Below, one piece after another: positions 8,620 to 17,094 of a DNA stretch of 64,000 nucleotides. The position numbers and the translations under genes are program-made. Origin of the DNA: AP-15 sp963796155 (GTDB lineage: Bacteria > Pseudomonadota > Alphaproteobacteria > ATCC43930 > CGMCC-115725); NCBI GenBank assembly GCA_963796155.1, contig CAWCKT010000006.1, positions 62,001 to 126,000 on the forward strand, given 5' to 3'. Within the stretch, counting starts at the first letter, position 1, and each line of letters begins with the position of its first letter. Below the pieces are notes generated by a model. The model ran no database searches, was not told where the DNA came from, and worked only from the letters and a program-made list of their open reading frames with translations.

Positions 8620-9566
8620 CGTTGCGTCTCCCTAAGATGGACCGAATGGGCGACGAGCTGCGTCCAACCATGACCTAGTGTTCAGATCCAATCAGGTGAT
8701 TCAACGTTTGGGACCTGTAGTATGTGGCTGAGCATCCCGAAACCCACAGCAACGGCCCCAGGCGATAGGTGTCGTTTTCCCTCAATCAATTCTACAGTTC
8801 TGTAGAGCTGAAATCAGCTGAATGGATCTAAGCACTAGCCCTAGTTGATCTGAAGCGTGGTGCGGGCTATCCCTCCGGCCGTCACATCGACGACCGCCAC
8901 GCCTCTTCCCCAATCCAACGGGACGATTTGGCTGGCCCGATGTCGGCGGCTTGCCGCGGCCGATCGCGTAATCGCGCTTGTTCTCGGACATGGGGCTCTC
9001 AGTCATCCTTTTCAACCGCGCGGCCGGGGCGACACCGTCGTCCTCTTGCCTCAGCGGAGATTCGCCGCATATAGCAGGGTCGTGCTTGATTAGCAATTAT
9101 CGAATTATTGCAGTACCGAGACACGTTCGACGATTTGCGCTTCCCTGCCGGTTCCCAGCCACGCCTTCGATTCATGATGGGCGTCGTGTCCAAGCCTATG
9201 ATATAACGCGATTTTTCGGCTCGGAGAGAGAGCCCCCGTAAAAATTTTTCCCTGAGTTTTCCCGCGCAACAGGGATACGGGCACAGCGATGGCTCGACCT
9301 CGCCGCGTCGTCATCGTATCGCCCTGCCGCTTCGGCGACGGCGTAGTCGGTAACGACGAATGTCGATTGGGAGGGCCACTCTGGTTTCGGGACGACAAGC
9401 CCAAGACAACCGCGTTCGATATCGTTAGCCAAACGTTGGAGGCCTATTCTCGGCGACCTCGGCGGAGAAATTCCGCGCATTCGAACGCGCGGCAGAGCAA
9501 GATAGAAAGATAGGCAGCGACGCCGCGACGCTGGGCGAGGATCAGCCAGGATCTCGGAGAGGTTAG
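8620..9566. other. Gene-free stretch with a ttccctg repeat motif
   Basis: No convincing gene is present in about 950 bases. At 9241-9285 an aaaaatttttccctgag segment is followed by ttttcccgcg and cagggata, the same ttccctg/cagggaa vocabulary seen at 13640-13830, which suggests a dispersed repeat. A minus-strand peptide near 8900-9000 (DYAIGRGKPPTSGQ) resembles the start of DUF5681 proteins but breaks down at once. The stretch just before 9567 contains the patatin ribosome site ggagagg. Confidence 0.5.
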
Positions 9567-10658
9567 ATGGATAGGCAGCATCAAAAGACGATCGAGTTTG
9601 CCCTGCAGGGCGGAGGCTCCCACGGTGCCTTTACCTGGGGCGCTTTCGATCGACTGCTCGAAGACGAGCGGCTGCACATCGAGGCGGATCGGGGACACGA
9701 GTGCGGGGGCGATGAACGCCGCCGTTCTCGTTGACGGCAGGCGCAGGGCGGGCCGGCTGCCGCGCGAATGCCTCGAAGAATTCTGGCGGCAGCGTGTCGC
9801 TGCTCAATACAGCCCGCTGCGGCGGTCGATTTTCGACATGTTCATTGACAGTTGGTCACTGGACACTTCGCCGGTCTACATCGCAATGGACCAGATGTCA
9901 CGGATATTTTCGCCCTATGACAACCACCGAGAGGTTCAATCCGCTTCGTGACATCCTCGCTGAATGCATCGACTTCGAAGCGTCAAGCGCGGGCGCCGAT
10001 CAAAGCTTTCTCACCGCGACCAATGTTCGAACCGGCCAGGCCAAGTGTTCCGTAACCCGGGATCACGCCCGACTGCTCATGGCCTCTGCATGCCTGCCGA
10101 CCATTTTCCAAGCCGTTGAGATCGACGGAGAGGATTATTGGGACGGCGGTTATATCGGCAACCCGCGCGATCCCGCCCTTGGTGCGGGAATGCGAGTCGC
10201 ACGATACAATTATTGTGCAGATCAACCCGGTCGAACGCCCGGACACGCCAAAAACCGCCCGCGACATCCTCAATCGCATCAACGAGATCACCTTCAATTC
10301 CGTTCTGCTGAAGGAGTTGCGCATGATAGCGTTGCTGCGGCAGGTCGCCGATTGCGGGGACAGCGAGGGCGCGTTAGAGAGTGGGCGTGCATGCGATTCA
10401 CGTCGAGGAAATCATGGTCGACCTCGGCTATTCCACGAAGCTCAATGCCGAGTGGGATTTTCTGACGTATCTCCGTGATCGAGGCAGAAAAGCCGCGCAG
10501 GACTGGCTGTCGCAGCATTACGACGACTCGGTGTGCGCAATACCTTGTCCCTCGCTTGGATCTTTACGAAAGCCTGAGGCGCAATTGCCGGAAGCACCTG
10601 GGATACGCAGGCGCTCCTCGCTACGACCGGCATCGACACGCTGCTGAACAGCGTGTAA
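9567..10658 (+). pseudogene. Patatin-like phospholipase, multiply frameshifted (copy A)
   Basis: ATG 9567 starts DRQHQKTIEFALQGGGSHGA, the patatin oxyanion loop, in the same context as the intact copy at 20897. Homology then passes through several frames: GDTSAGAMNAAVL with the nucleophile motif after a +1 shift near 9690, FNPLRDILAECIDF after a shift near 9925, the catalytic DGGY in YWDGGYIGNP, then VQINPVERPDTPKTARDILN and a tail ending LLNSV at a stop at 10658, matching LLKSV in copy B. At least four indels and many substitutions separate it from copy B, so this is true decay. It is directly followed by the intact permease gene. Confidence 0.88.
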
Positions 10659-10659
10659 C

Positions 10660-12117
10660 GTGGTAGGATTATTAGGCATCCTCCTCGGCCTCGCGCTGCT
10701 CGTCTCGCTGGCGTATCGGGGTTGGAGCATCCTGCTGCTCGCCCCCGGGGCCGCACTGATCGCTGCCGCTTTCGCCAGCGGGCCGCTGCTCGCCTACTGG
10801 ACGCAGACCTTCATGGACAGCGCGTCGCGCTTTATCGCGCAGTTTTTCCCGCTGTTCCTGCTTGGGGCCCTGTTCGGCAAGCTGATGGAGGACAGCGGTT
10901 CGGTCGCGGCGATCGCCGAATTCATGACCAAACAGTTGGGGCCGCAGCACGCGATCCTCACCGTCGTGCTGGCCGGCGCGCTGGTTACATATGGCGGCGT
11001 CAGCCTGTTTGTTGCATTCTTCGTGCTGGTGCCGATGGCGCAGGCCGTGTTCCGCACTGCGGGGATTCCCAATCGATTGATTCCCGCTACGATCGCTTTG
11101 GGCACCTCCACCTTTACGATGTCGGCGCTGCCGGGAACCCCGGCGATCCAGAATGCGATCCCGATGCCGTTCTTCGGCACGACGCCCTTGGCCGCACCGG
11201 GTCTCGGCATCATCGCCTCTGCAATCATGCTCGGTTTCGGCCTGTGGTGGCTGGGACACGCCGAAGATGTGGCCCGCCGCAAGGGCGAGGGCTTTCGGGG
11301 CTCGCCCCCCCTTCCTGTCGATGCGGCCGCCGAAGACGAAACCGTGCGCCAGCGGGCTACCACCGCGCACGAGTTCGATCCGCCGGAAATCCATCACGGC
11401 CGCCCGAGCCGCGAGGCGCCGCCGATCGTCCTGGCCGCGTTGCCGCTTCTCGTGGTGGTCAGCGTCAATGTGCTGATGTCGCTAATCATCCTGCCGAGCC
11501 TCGACGTTTCGTTTCTCGCCGAGGAGCGCTTTGGTGCGACCTCGCTCTCTGCGGTTGGCGGCGTGTGGGCGGTGGTGACTGCACTCCTAGCCGCTATCGT
11601 GACGGTCATAGCTGTCAATTGGCGGCGCCTGCCGGGGATCCGTGAAACCATGGATGCCGGGGCGAATGCGTCCGTCCTGCCGGTGCTGAGCGTTGCGAGC
11701 CTTGTCGGATTTGGCGCGGTAGTCGCCGCCGTACCGGCATTCGCCATCGTGCGCAACTGGGTGCTATCGATCGAGGGCGGTCCCCTGGTCTCGCTAGCCG
11801 TCGCGACCAACCTGCTGGCCGCGCTGACCGGTTCCGCCTCCGGTGGTCTGACGATTGCGCTCGAGGCACTGGGCGGTACTTACATGCGCCTGGCTGCCGA
11901 GCACGGCATCGATCCGGCTCTACTGCATCGGATCGCCGTGATGAGTGCCGGTACGCTCGACAGCTTGCCGCAAAACGGTGCCGTCGTGACCTTGCTCGCG
12001 GTTTGCGGGGCAACCCATCGCGAGAGCTATTTCGACATTGTCATGGCCGCCATCGTCGGCCCGATCATCGCTCTTGCCGCGGTGATCGCGCTCGGTTCAG
12101 CATTCGGTTCATTCTGA
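10660..12117 (+). CDS. GntP-family permease
   Basis: A 485-residue polytopic transporter. It opens with LLGILLGLALLVSLAYRGWS, has repeated pore-lining segments (GALFGKLMEDSGSVAAIAEF, GALVTYGGVSLFVAFFV, PATIALGTSTFTMSALPGTP) and the C-terminal half SASGGLTIALEALGG plus AGTLDSLPQNGAVVTLL, as in gluconate/organic-acid GntP transporters. It starts at GTG 10660; in copy B the same position is ATG GGA, while here the second codon GTA occupies that place, so the start may have been reshaped. It follows the patatin remnant by one base, as in copy B where the genes are four bases apart. The substrate is unknown; gluconate is not implied. Confidence 0.85.
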   Translation: MVGLLGILLGLALLVSLAYRGWSILLLAPGAALIAAAFASGPLLAYWTQTFMDSASRFIAQFFPLFLLGALFGKLMEDSGSVAAIAEFMTKQLGPQHAILTVVLAGALVTYGGVSLFVAFFVLVPMAQAVFRTAGIPNRLIPATIALGTSTFTMSALPGTPAIQNAIPMPFFGTTPLAAPGLGIIASAIMLGFGLWWLGHAEDVARRKGEGFRGSPPLPVDAAAEDETVRQRATTAHEFDPPEIHHGRPSREAPPIVLAALPLLVVVSVNVLMSLIILPSLDVSFLAEERFGATSLSAVGGVWAVVTALLAAIVTVIAVNWRRLPGIRETMDAGANASVLPVLSVASLVGFGAVVAAVPAFAIVRNWVLSIEGGPLVSLAVATNLLAALTGSASGGLTIALEALGGTYMRLAAEHGIDPALLHRIAVMSAGTLDSLPQNGAVVTLLAVCGATHRESYFDIVMAAIVGPIIALAAVIALGSAFGSF

Positions 12118-12204
12118 GCGTGGGAGCCCGGTTTGGGATAATCGTGCTTGTCATCGTTCAACCGGTCGGTGATAGTTTCTCTAACGTCTGAGGGAAGGGG
12201 AATC

Positions 12205-12594
12205 ATGGCCTTGAAGGGAAGGACCGTCGCTGCGGCACTGGTGTTGCTCGTGCCTTGTGCGGCGAACGCTGCCACGGAAGCGAATTTCGGCCCCAGGACT
12301 ACGGCCGACTTGGTCGAGCTTTGCGCTGCGACGCCCGACAACGCGGTCGGAACGGCAGCGGTAAATTTCTGCGAGGGCTTTGCGCAGGGTGCGGTGTTGG
12401 TGGAAATGCAGAACATGGCCGCATTCCGCGGACCGAAGCTGTTCTGCATGCCGAACCCTCCGCCGACTCGCAACCAAGCGCTGAGCGAGTTCGTCAACTG
12501 GGCACGCGCGTCGCCGGATCGCATGGCAGCCACGTCGACTGACGGGTTGTTCCGGTTTCTGAGCGAACGTTACCCCTGTCCGCAATCGCGCTGA
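12205..12594 (+). CDS. Rap1a/Tai-like periplasmic protein
   Basis: A 129-residue protein with a signal peptide ending VLLVPCAANAA. The mature region FGPRTTADLVELCAATPDN, AVNFCEGFAQGAVLVE and FVNWARASPDRMAATSTDGL is the Rap1a/Tai domain pattern: short helices carrying conserved cysteines. The family was first described for proteins giving immunity to type VI amidase effectors, but most members stand alone without an effector, as here, so immunity is not proven. A strong gggaagggg site lies just upstream of the ATG. Confidence 0.72.
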   Translation: MALKGRTVAAALVLLVPCAANAATEANFGPRTTADLVELCAATPDNAVGTAAVNFCEGFAQGAVLVEMQNMAAFRGPKLFCMPNPPPTRNQALSEFVNWARASPDRMAATSTDGLFRFLSERYPCPQSR

Positions 12595-12615
12595 TCAACC
12601 GCTCTGGGGAACGCC

Positions 12616-12882
12616 ATGAAAAAGTTACTGCTACTCGCGGCCGTCGCTGTGCCGCTCGTTGCTTGCGCGGATATGACCCCAACCCAGCAACGCGCGGTTA
12701 CCGGCACCGCTGCGGGTGCCGGCATCGGAGCCATCTCTGGCGCGATCGGCGGGAACGCGGGGCTCGGTGCGGCCGCCGGAGCGGGCGCCGGTCTGCTCGG
12801 CGGGCTTCTCGTCGATCGATCCCGCCAGGCCCAGGACCAGGCCTTCCAGCAGGGATTCGCGGCTGGACAGCAGGGACGGTGA
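12616..12882 (+). CDS. Glycine-zipper lipoprotein
   Basis: An 88-residue protein: MKKLLLLAAVAVPLVAC is a lipoprotein signal with a Leu-Val-Ala-Cys lipobox. It is followed by ADMTPTQQRAVTGTAAG, a long glycine zipper (GAISGAIGGNAGLGAAAGAG) and a polar tail (SRQAQDQAFQQGFAAGQQGR). It lies 21 bases after the Rap1a-like gene and is probably cotranscribed. A small envelope lipoprotein; function unknown. Confidence 0.78.
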   Translation: MKKLLLLAAVAVPLVACADMTPTQQRAVTGTAAGAGIGAISGAIGGNAGLGAAAGAGAGLLGGLLVDRSRQAQDQAFQQGFAAGQQGR

Positions 12883-12964
12883 GAGACGAACCTGCCGGCG
12901 GCGGTTCGCAATATGCCCTCGGAGACACCGCCGATCCTCAGCCGCGACACCCGGATCGCGTAGT

Positions 12965-13180
12965 TTAGCGCCATCTCCCGGGCCCCCAAACCCAGCGACG
13001 GCCATTCCATCGCCAGCGACCCCGCGACCAATGCCAGCGGTGGGGTCCACGCGGAGCCGGTGGGCGGACCTCGCGACGTGGTGGTGGCATCGGCGGACGG
13101 CCAGGCTGGGCCATTACGCCACCGACCGGACACGCCATAACCGCGAGAACGGCGGCCAACATCCTTCTTCGATCTAGCAT
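12965..13180 (-). CDS. Short secreted Trp/Arg-repeat (YXWXPGXW-like) protein
   Basis: From ATG 13180 the 71-residue product starts MLDRRRMLAAVLAVMACPVG and ends its signal peptide at GVMAQ. A Pro-rich segment (PGRPPMPPPRREVRPPAP) leads into WHWSRGRWRWNGRRWVWGPG, close to the YXWXPGXW repeat found in secreted alphaproteobacterial proteins. The frame is open upstream to 13261, but that part is not protein-like. The function of such proteins is unknown. Confidence 0.6.
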   Translation of the reverse strand: MLDRRRMLAAVLAVMACPVGGVMAQPGRPPMPPPRREVRPPAPRGPHRWHWSRGRWRWNGRRWVWGPGRWR

Positions 13181-13457
13181 CGCCAACACCTGTCTGATAG
13201 TAGGCCCCACCGGCTCTAACTGCACTGCGACCGAGCGGTATCCCCGTTGAAGTTCACCCACATTTCTCAGGAAGGCGGTCAGCCCGCGTCTGACCGGCTG
13301 CCAGCGGCCTCCCTCTTACCGCATAGCGGGTAAGCCGGAAACAGGCAGGCGACGCCTGTTTCATAATCGAACGACACCCAGAAGCTCCATTTCTGCTTCT
13401 AGGAGACACAAAGGTATCCTCTGGTAGGCGAGCGAAGGCGTCCTGTATCTCGGAACC

Positions 13458-13562
13458 GCCATTGGTGTTGAGCGGAAGCTTTCCGCCGGGGGCGGTGTTG
13501 CGCTCGGCGGTGAAGGTGCCGGCCTCGCCGCGCGGGGCGGAGCTCGTTGAGGCCGTAGAGAC
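13458..13562 (-). pseudogene. Duplicated fragment of the neighbouring thiolase-like gene
   Basis: On the minus strand this stretch encodes PRGEAGTFTAERNTAPGGKL followed by PLNTNGG, the same block found in the larger thiolase remnant at about 14015-14119 (PRGEAGAFIAERNTAPGGKL). The DNA is nearly identical over about 100 bases and then diverges, so a piece was duplicated about 560 bases away, separated by the ttccctg repeat. Confidence 0.75.
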
Positions 13563-13639
13563 GGTGCGATCCGAACCTCGCCTTCTTGCGATCACGATCG
13601 AAGCGTATGCTGTGGAGCAGGATGGGCAGGAGGGCCTCG

Positions 13640-13830
13640 TCATGCCTGTTTTGCCTTCCCTGCTATTTCCCTGCTGGCATACCTGGCAGGGAAAATTTTT
13701 CCCTGCTAGCCGCATCGGGAAAGAGCCGATAAGTACCTGATCATATGGATAAATTTGTGATGGACCTCGACGATTTTGCGCCCGAATTGGATTTTTTCCC
13801 TGATATCCCATCCGGCAGGGAAAAATGCAG
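13640..13830. repeat. AT-rich ttccctg/cagggaa dispersed repeat
   Basis: Alternating ttccctg and cagggaa blocks (near 13660-13705 and 13795-13822) form short inverted repeats such as ggcagggaaaatttttccct. The region is markedly more AT-rich than its surroundings and interrupts thiolase-derived DNA. The same words occur at 9250-9280. I recall similar repeats in Bradyrhizobium-like genomes, but cannot verify this here. Confidence 0.55.
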
Positions 13831-13837
13831 CCGGGGC

Positions 13838-14981
13838 TCAAGGCAGCTCGTTCGACATGATGATCGTGCCGGAGGCGGCGAACATGCCGCCGACACCATG
13901 GCAGACCGAGATCTTGGCGCCGGGGATCTGGGCGGGGGCGGTGCCGCGCATCTGGCGCACGCTCTCCTGCAATGCGTACATGCCGTACATGCCGGAATGC
14001 ATGTAGGAGAGGCCGCCGCCATTGGTGTTGAGCGGCAGTTTGCCGCCGGGGGCGGTGTTGCGCTCGGCGATGAAGGCACCGGCCTCGCCGCGTGGCACAA
14101 ACCCCAGGTCCTCGAGACCGTAGATCGGCAGATGCGCGAAGGCGTCGTAGATCATCAGATGGTCGACGTCTTTGTGGGTGATGCCGGCCTCGGCAAAGGC
14201 CGTGGGGCCGGCGACGCGGAAGGCGCGCGAGGAGGTGAAATCCGCCATCTGGCTGACCATCGGCGTCTCGACACTCTCGCCCGTGCCCATCAGGTAGACC
14301 GGCTTTTGCGGGAAGTCGCGGGCGCGCTCGGCGGCGACCAGGATCAACGCGCCGCCGCCGTCGGTCACCAGGCAGCACTGCAATAGCCGGAACGGGTAGG
14401 CGATCATCCGCGAGTTCAGCACGTCCTCGACCGTGATCGGCGTCCTGAAGGTGGCGCGCGGGTTTTTGCCCGCCCATTCGCGCTGCACGACCGAGACCAT
14501 CGCCAATTGCTCGTGCGTCAGCCCATAGGTCTTCATGTAGCGCAACACCGGGATCGTGAACAAAGTCGGCGGCCCCATCGGGCCATAGGGCTGCTCGAAC
14601 TGGCCGGCGAGGCTCGCCGGTGACGACGACATTGCGGGTGCGCCCGACGCCGGAGCGGCCGCTCTCGCCATGCGTGATCAGCACCATCTCGCACAGGCCC
14701 GAGGCGATCGCTGCGGCGGCGTGGCGGACATGGATCATGAACGAGCAGCCGCCGACTGCGGTCCCGTCGACCCATTTCGGCGTAAGGCCCAGGTAATGCG
14801 CGACCGTCACCGGCGTCTCGCCGGCCGTCGCGATGCCGTCGATGTCGGCGGGTCTGAGCCCGGCATCGGCCATTGCGTTGAGTGCCGCGTCGGCATGCAA
14901 CTGGATCTGCGACATGTCCGGGATGACGCCGAGCCTCGTGGTCTCGGCGGCCCCGACGATGGCGATCGATTTCGGCTTCAT
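13838..14981 (-). pseudogene. Thiolase-like (SCP-x type) acetyl-CoA acetyltransferase with a frameshift
   Basis: The first frame starts at ATG 14981 (MKPKSIAIVGAAETTRLG) and carries the N-terminal thiolase half, with the active-site Cys region AVGGCSFMIHVRHAAAAIAS. At about 14611-14620, within a gccggcgag/ctcgccggc palindrome, the frame changes by one inserted base. The second frame continues SLAGQFEQPYGPMGPPTLFT to the C-terminal SVCHGVGGMFAASGTIIMSN, holding the conserved His and Cys. One base removed would restore a protein of about 380 residues. Lipid-transfer-type thiolases of this kind normally pair with a DUF35 protein, whose remnant lies upstream at 15133. Confidence 0.82.
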
Positions 14982-15010
14982 TCGCTGTCAACCTCTGATG
15001 AGTAATAGGC

Positions 15011-15115
15011 CGTCATTGCGACCCGCGGGCTCGACCCGCGGGGAAGCAATCTCGGGCCGGGGGAGACCCCATGCCGTCGAGATTGCTTCGTCGCCTCCGG
15101 CTCCTCGCAATGACG
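15011..15115. repeat. REP-like palindromic intergenic element
   Basis: The ends gtcattgcga (15012) and tcgcaatgac (15105) are inverted, with inner arms gaagcaatctcg and cgagattgcttcg also inverted, giving a long hairpin of about 100 bases. This 'tcattgcgag...gaagcaatc' vocabulary is the well-known dispersed intergenic palindrome of many proteobacterial genomes. It sits between the thiolase and DUF35 remnants. Confidence 0.75.
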
Positions 15116-15132
15116 AGTATTGTGCATGCCGG

Positions 15133-15378
15133 CTACCTCCCCGCCGGACGGAAGAGGGGGAGAGTGATGTCGTCGTCGAGCTTCTCGAAGGCGACCTCGA
15201 CCGGCATGTCGAGCTGCAACGCCTCGGGGGTCTGCGGGCAATCGATGATATTGGTCATCATGCGCGGCCCTTCGTCGAGCTCGACGACGGCGATCGCATA
15301 GGGCGGCGTGAAGCCCGGCACCGGGCGGTGATGGATCACATAGGAGTAGAGCCGGCCCTTGCCGCTGGCGGCGAACAC
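15133..15378 (-). pseudogene. DUF35 OB-fold acyl-CoA-associated protein, N-terminus lost
   Basis: The 81-residue product FAASGKGRLYSYVIHHRPVP, AIAVVELDEGPRMMTNIIDC and EVAFEKLDDDITLPLFRP is the OB-fold half of DUF35 proteins, which act with SCP-x-type thiolases in acyl-CoA or steroid side-chain metabolism. The zinc-ribbon N-terminal half, with its CxxC pairs, is absent: upstream sequence in all frames to 15520 shows none of it. The open frame starts at an arbitrary GTG. With the broken thiolase it forms a dead operon remnant. Confidence 0.7.
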
Positions 15379-15524
15379 GGCCGCTGGTGACCGCCGGTGA
15401 GACGATGATCGGTCGTGATGCTGGGACGATCGCAGCGTTTCTGGGCCCCCGCCTCGCGACCGCGGAGGTAGCTCGCTGGCGATAGCAGGCGGGGTAGAGA
15501 CTATGTCCGTTGGTTCACGGCCGC

Positions 15525-15542
15525 AATGATTGGCTCAAGCGG
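15525..15542. repeat. Left target-site duplication of the ISNCY-type element
   Basis: The 18 bases aatgattggctcaagcgg are repeated exactly at 17077-17094. On the minus strand the word includes the stop codon of the P-type ATPase gene in its right copy. Confidence 0.85.
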
Positions 15543-17076
15543 TGTGGCTGACTCGTGATCTGTCCGGATTTTGTAGCGCGTGATCTGTCCGGTTTTAGAA
15601 CCGCTCGAAAAGGGAGCGGGAGATGGGCCGGGCAGAAGTGCTGCAAGGGGTACGACAGATGCGGTTCGAGACGTTGCTGGATCGGCATGAGCGTGGCGAG
15701 CTGAGCCAGATCGAGGCGGCGGAGATGCTGGGGATTACCGAACGCACCTTCCGGCGTTGGCGGGATCGGCTGCACGATGAGGGGCCGACGGGTCTGGTTG
15801 ATCGTCGGATTGGCAAGCCGTCGAGCCGACGCGCGGCGACCGAGGAGATCTTGCGCATGCTGGGGCTTTACCGCGAGGTTTACGCGGACTTCACGGTCAA
15901 GCACTTTCACGAGCAGCTGGTCAAACGCCACCACTACAAGCTCGGCTATACGGTGACCCGACTGAGCCTGCAGGCGGCTGGCTTGGTGCGGCCGGCGCCG
16001 CGGCGCTCGGCGCATCGCAAGAAGCGCCCGCGGCGGCCGCTGCCTGGGATGATGCTGCACCAAGATGCCTCGCGCTTTGCCTGGTTGCCCGGCGACCGGC
16101 GGCAATACGATTTGGTGGTCACTCTGGATGACGCGACCAGCGCGATCTACTCGGCCTTTCTGGTCGAGGAGGAAGGCACCGCCTCCAGCTTTCGCGGGTT
16201 GCGCGAGGTGATCGACAAGCACGGTCTGTTCTGCGAGCTCTACACCGATCGCGGCGGTCATTACTTCTATACGCCCAAGGCCGGCGAGCCGGTGTCCAAG
16301 AGCGTGGCGACGCAACTCGGGCGGGCACTCAGCCAACTCGGGATCAGCCACATCGCGGCCTATTCGCCGCAGGCGCGGGGGCGTTCCGAGCGTGCCTTTG
16401 GAACGCTGCAAGACCGGTTGCCCAAAGAGCTGCGGCTGGCCGGGATCACGACCGTGGAGGCGGCCAACCAGTGGATCGCGCAAACCTACATCGCGGCCCA
16501 CAACGCTGCCTTCGCGGTGACCCCGGAGCAGGAGGGCAGCGCCTTTGTGCCCGACCGCGCCGGCCTGGCGCCGGACATCCTGTGCATCCAGGAAGAGCGC
16601 CAAGTCGGCAACGACAACACTGTCAAATGGTACGGCCGCAGCCTGCAGATCCCGCCCAGCCCCGGACGGGCGCACTTCGTGCGCGTCACGGTGCGGGTGC
16701 ACGAATACCCGGACGGCAGCCTTGCCGTGTTCCACGGCCCCCGCTGCCTGGGCCAGTACACCGCTGACGGCACGCCGCTGGAGACCGGTCGGGCGGCGGC
16801 ATGACATGCGGTCCCTTGCGACCCTCACCTGCCCAAGCCTGGCGCCGTGCTCGCGGCCGTCAAAGGACGCTGCGCGCCGCTCCGCGGTCGCCTGCGGCGA
16901 TCCTTGACCGCCGCTGCGCGCGGCGCCTCTCAGCAGGCAGGTCGGGACGAAGGGATGGTCTTCCAGTCGAACAAAGCGATGGCTTTGGGGTGACACCGCT
17001 CCACTCCTCAGCACAAAACCATCAACGAGCGGACAATTGATGCGCTACGAACACCGGACAACTTGACGCGTCAGCG
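15543..17076. mobile_element. Complete ISNCY (IS1202-type) insertion sequence
   Basis: The element of about 1.53 kb is bounded by an exact 18-bp direct repeat and has imperfect terminal inverted repeats. The left end reads gctgac, tgtccgg and gtagcgc in order, and the reverse complement of the right end reads gctgac, tgtccgg and gtagcgc with similar spacing (about 15547-15590 and 17028-17075). One transposase gene occupies 15623-16804; the 230 bases after it up to the right end hold no clear gene. The intact ends, full-length transposase and exact duplication suggest a fairly recent insertion, just beyond the ATPase stop codon. Confidence 0.85.
15623..16804 (+). CDS. ISNCY-family transposase
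   Basis: A 393-residue DDE transposase. Residues about 1-60 form a helix-turn-helix (GELSQIEAAEMLGITERTFR RWRDRL). An Arg/Lys-rich linker (RRSAHRKKRPRRPLPG) follows, then the integrase-like core: first Asp in LHQDASRFAWLPG, second in LYTDRGGHYF, and the Glu region YSPQARGRSERAFGTLQDRL. The C-terminus holds a beta-rich DNA-binding segment (NTVKWYGRSLQIPP). The frame is intact with no sign of decay. A gggagcgggag site precedes the ATG. Confidence 0.9.
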   Translation: MGRAEVLQGVRQMRFETLLDRHERGELSQIEAAEMLGITERTFRRWRDRLHDEGPTGLVDRRIGKPSSRRAATEEILRMLGLYREVYADFTVKHFHEQLVKRHHYKLGYTVTRLSLQAAGLVRPAPRRSAHRKKRPRRPLPGMMLHQDASRFAWLPGDRRQYDLVVTLDDATSAIYSAFLVEEEGTASSFRGLREVIDKHGLFCELYTDRGGHYFYTPKAGEPVSKSVATQLGRALSQLGISHIAAYSPQARGRSERAFGTLQDRLPKELRLAGITTVEAANQWIAQTYIAAHNAAFAVTPEQEGSAFVPDRAGLAPDILCIQEERQVGNDNTVKWYGRSLQIPPSPGRAHFVRVTVRVHEYPDGSLAVFHGPRCLGQYTADGTPLETGRAAA

Positions 17077-17094
17077 AATGATTGGCTCAAGCGG
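17077..17094. repeat. Right target-site duplication of the ISNCY-type element
   Basis: An exact copy of 15525-15542. It includes the TGA stop (17087-17089, minus strand) of the P-type ATPase gene, so insertion left that reading frame complete. Confidence 0.85.

Noticed and set aside
8782..9096. Possible DUF5681-type gene (DYAIGRGKPPTSGQ)
   Set aside because: Only about 14 residues resemble the family; the expected KGQSGNP block does not follow in any frame.
13254..14981. A single 575-codon thiolase gene
   Set aside because: The frame is open throughout, but thiolase similarity leaves it at about 14615 and moves to another frame; the last part is repeat and duplicated fragment.
15515..17014. 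A 499-codon minus-strand open frame across the insertion sequence
   Set aside because: It is a shadow of the transposase on the other strand; its translation is Arg/Pro/Ala-rich with no family motif.
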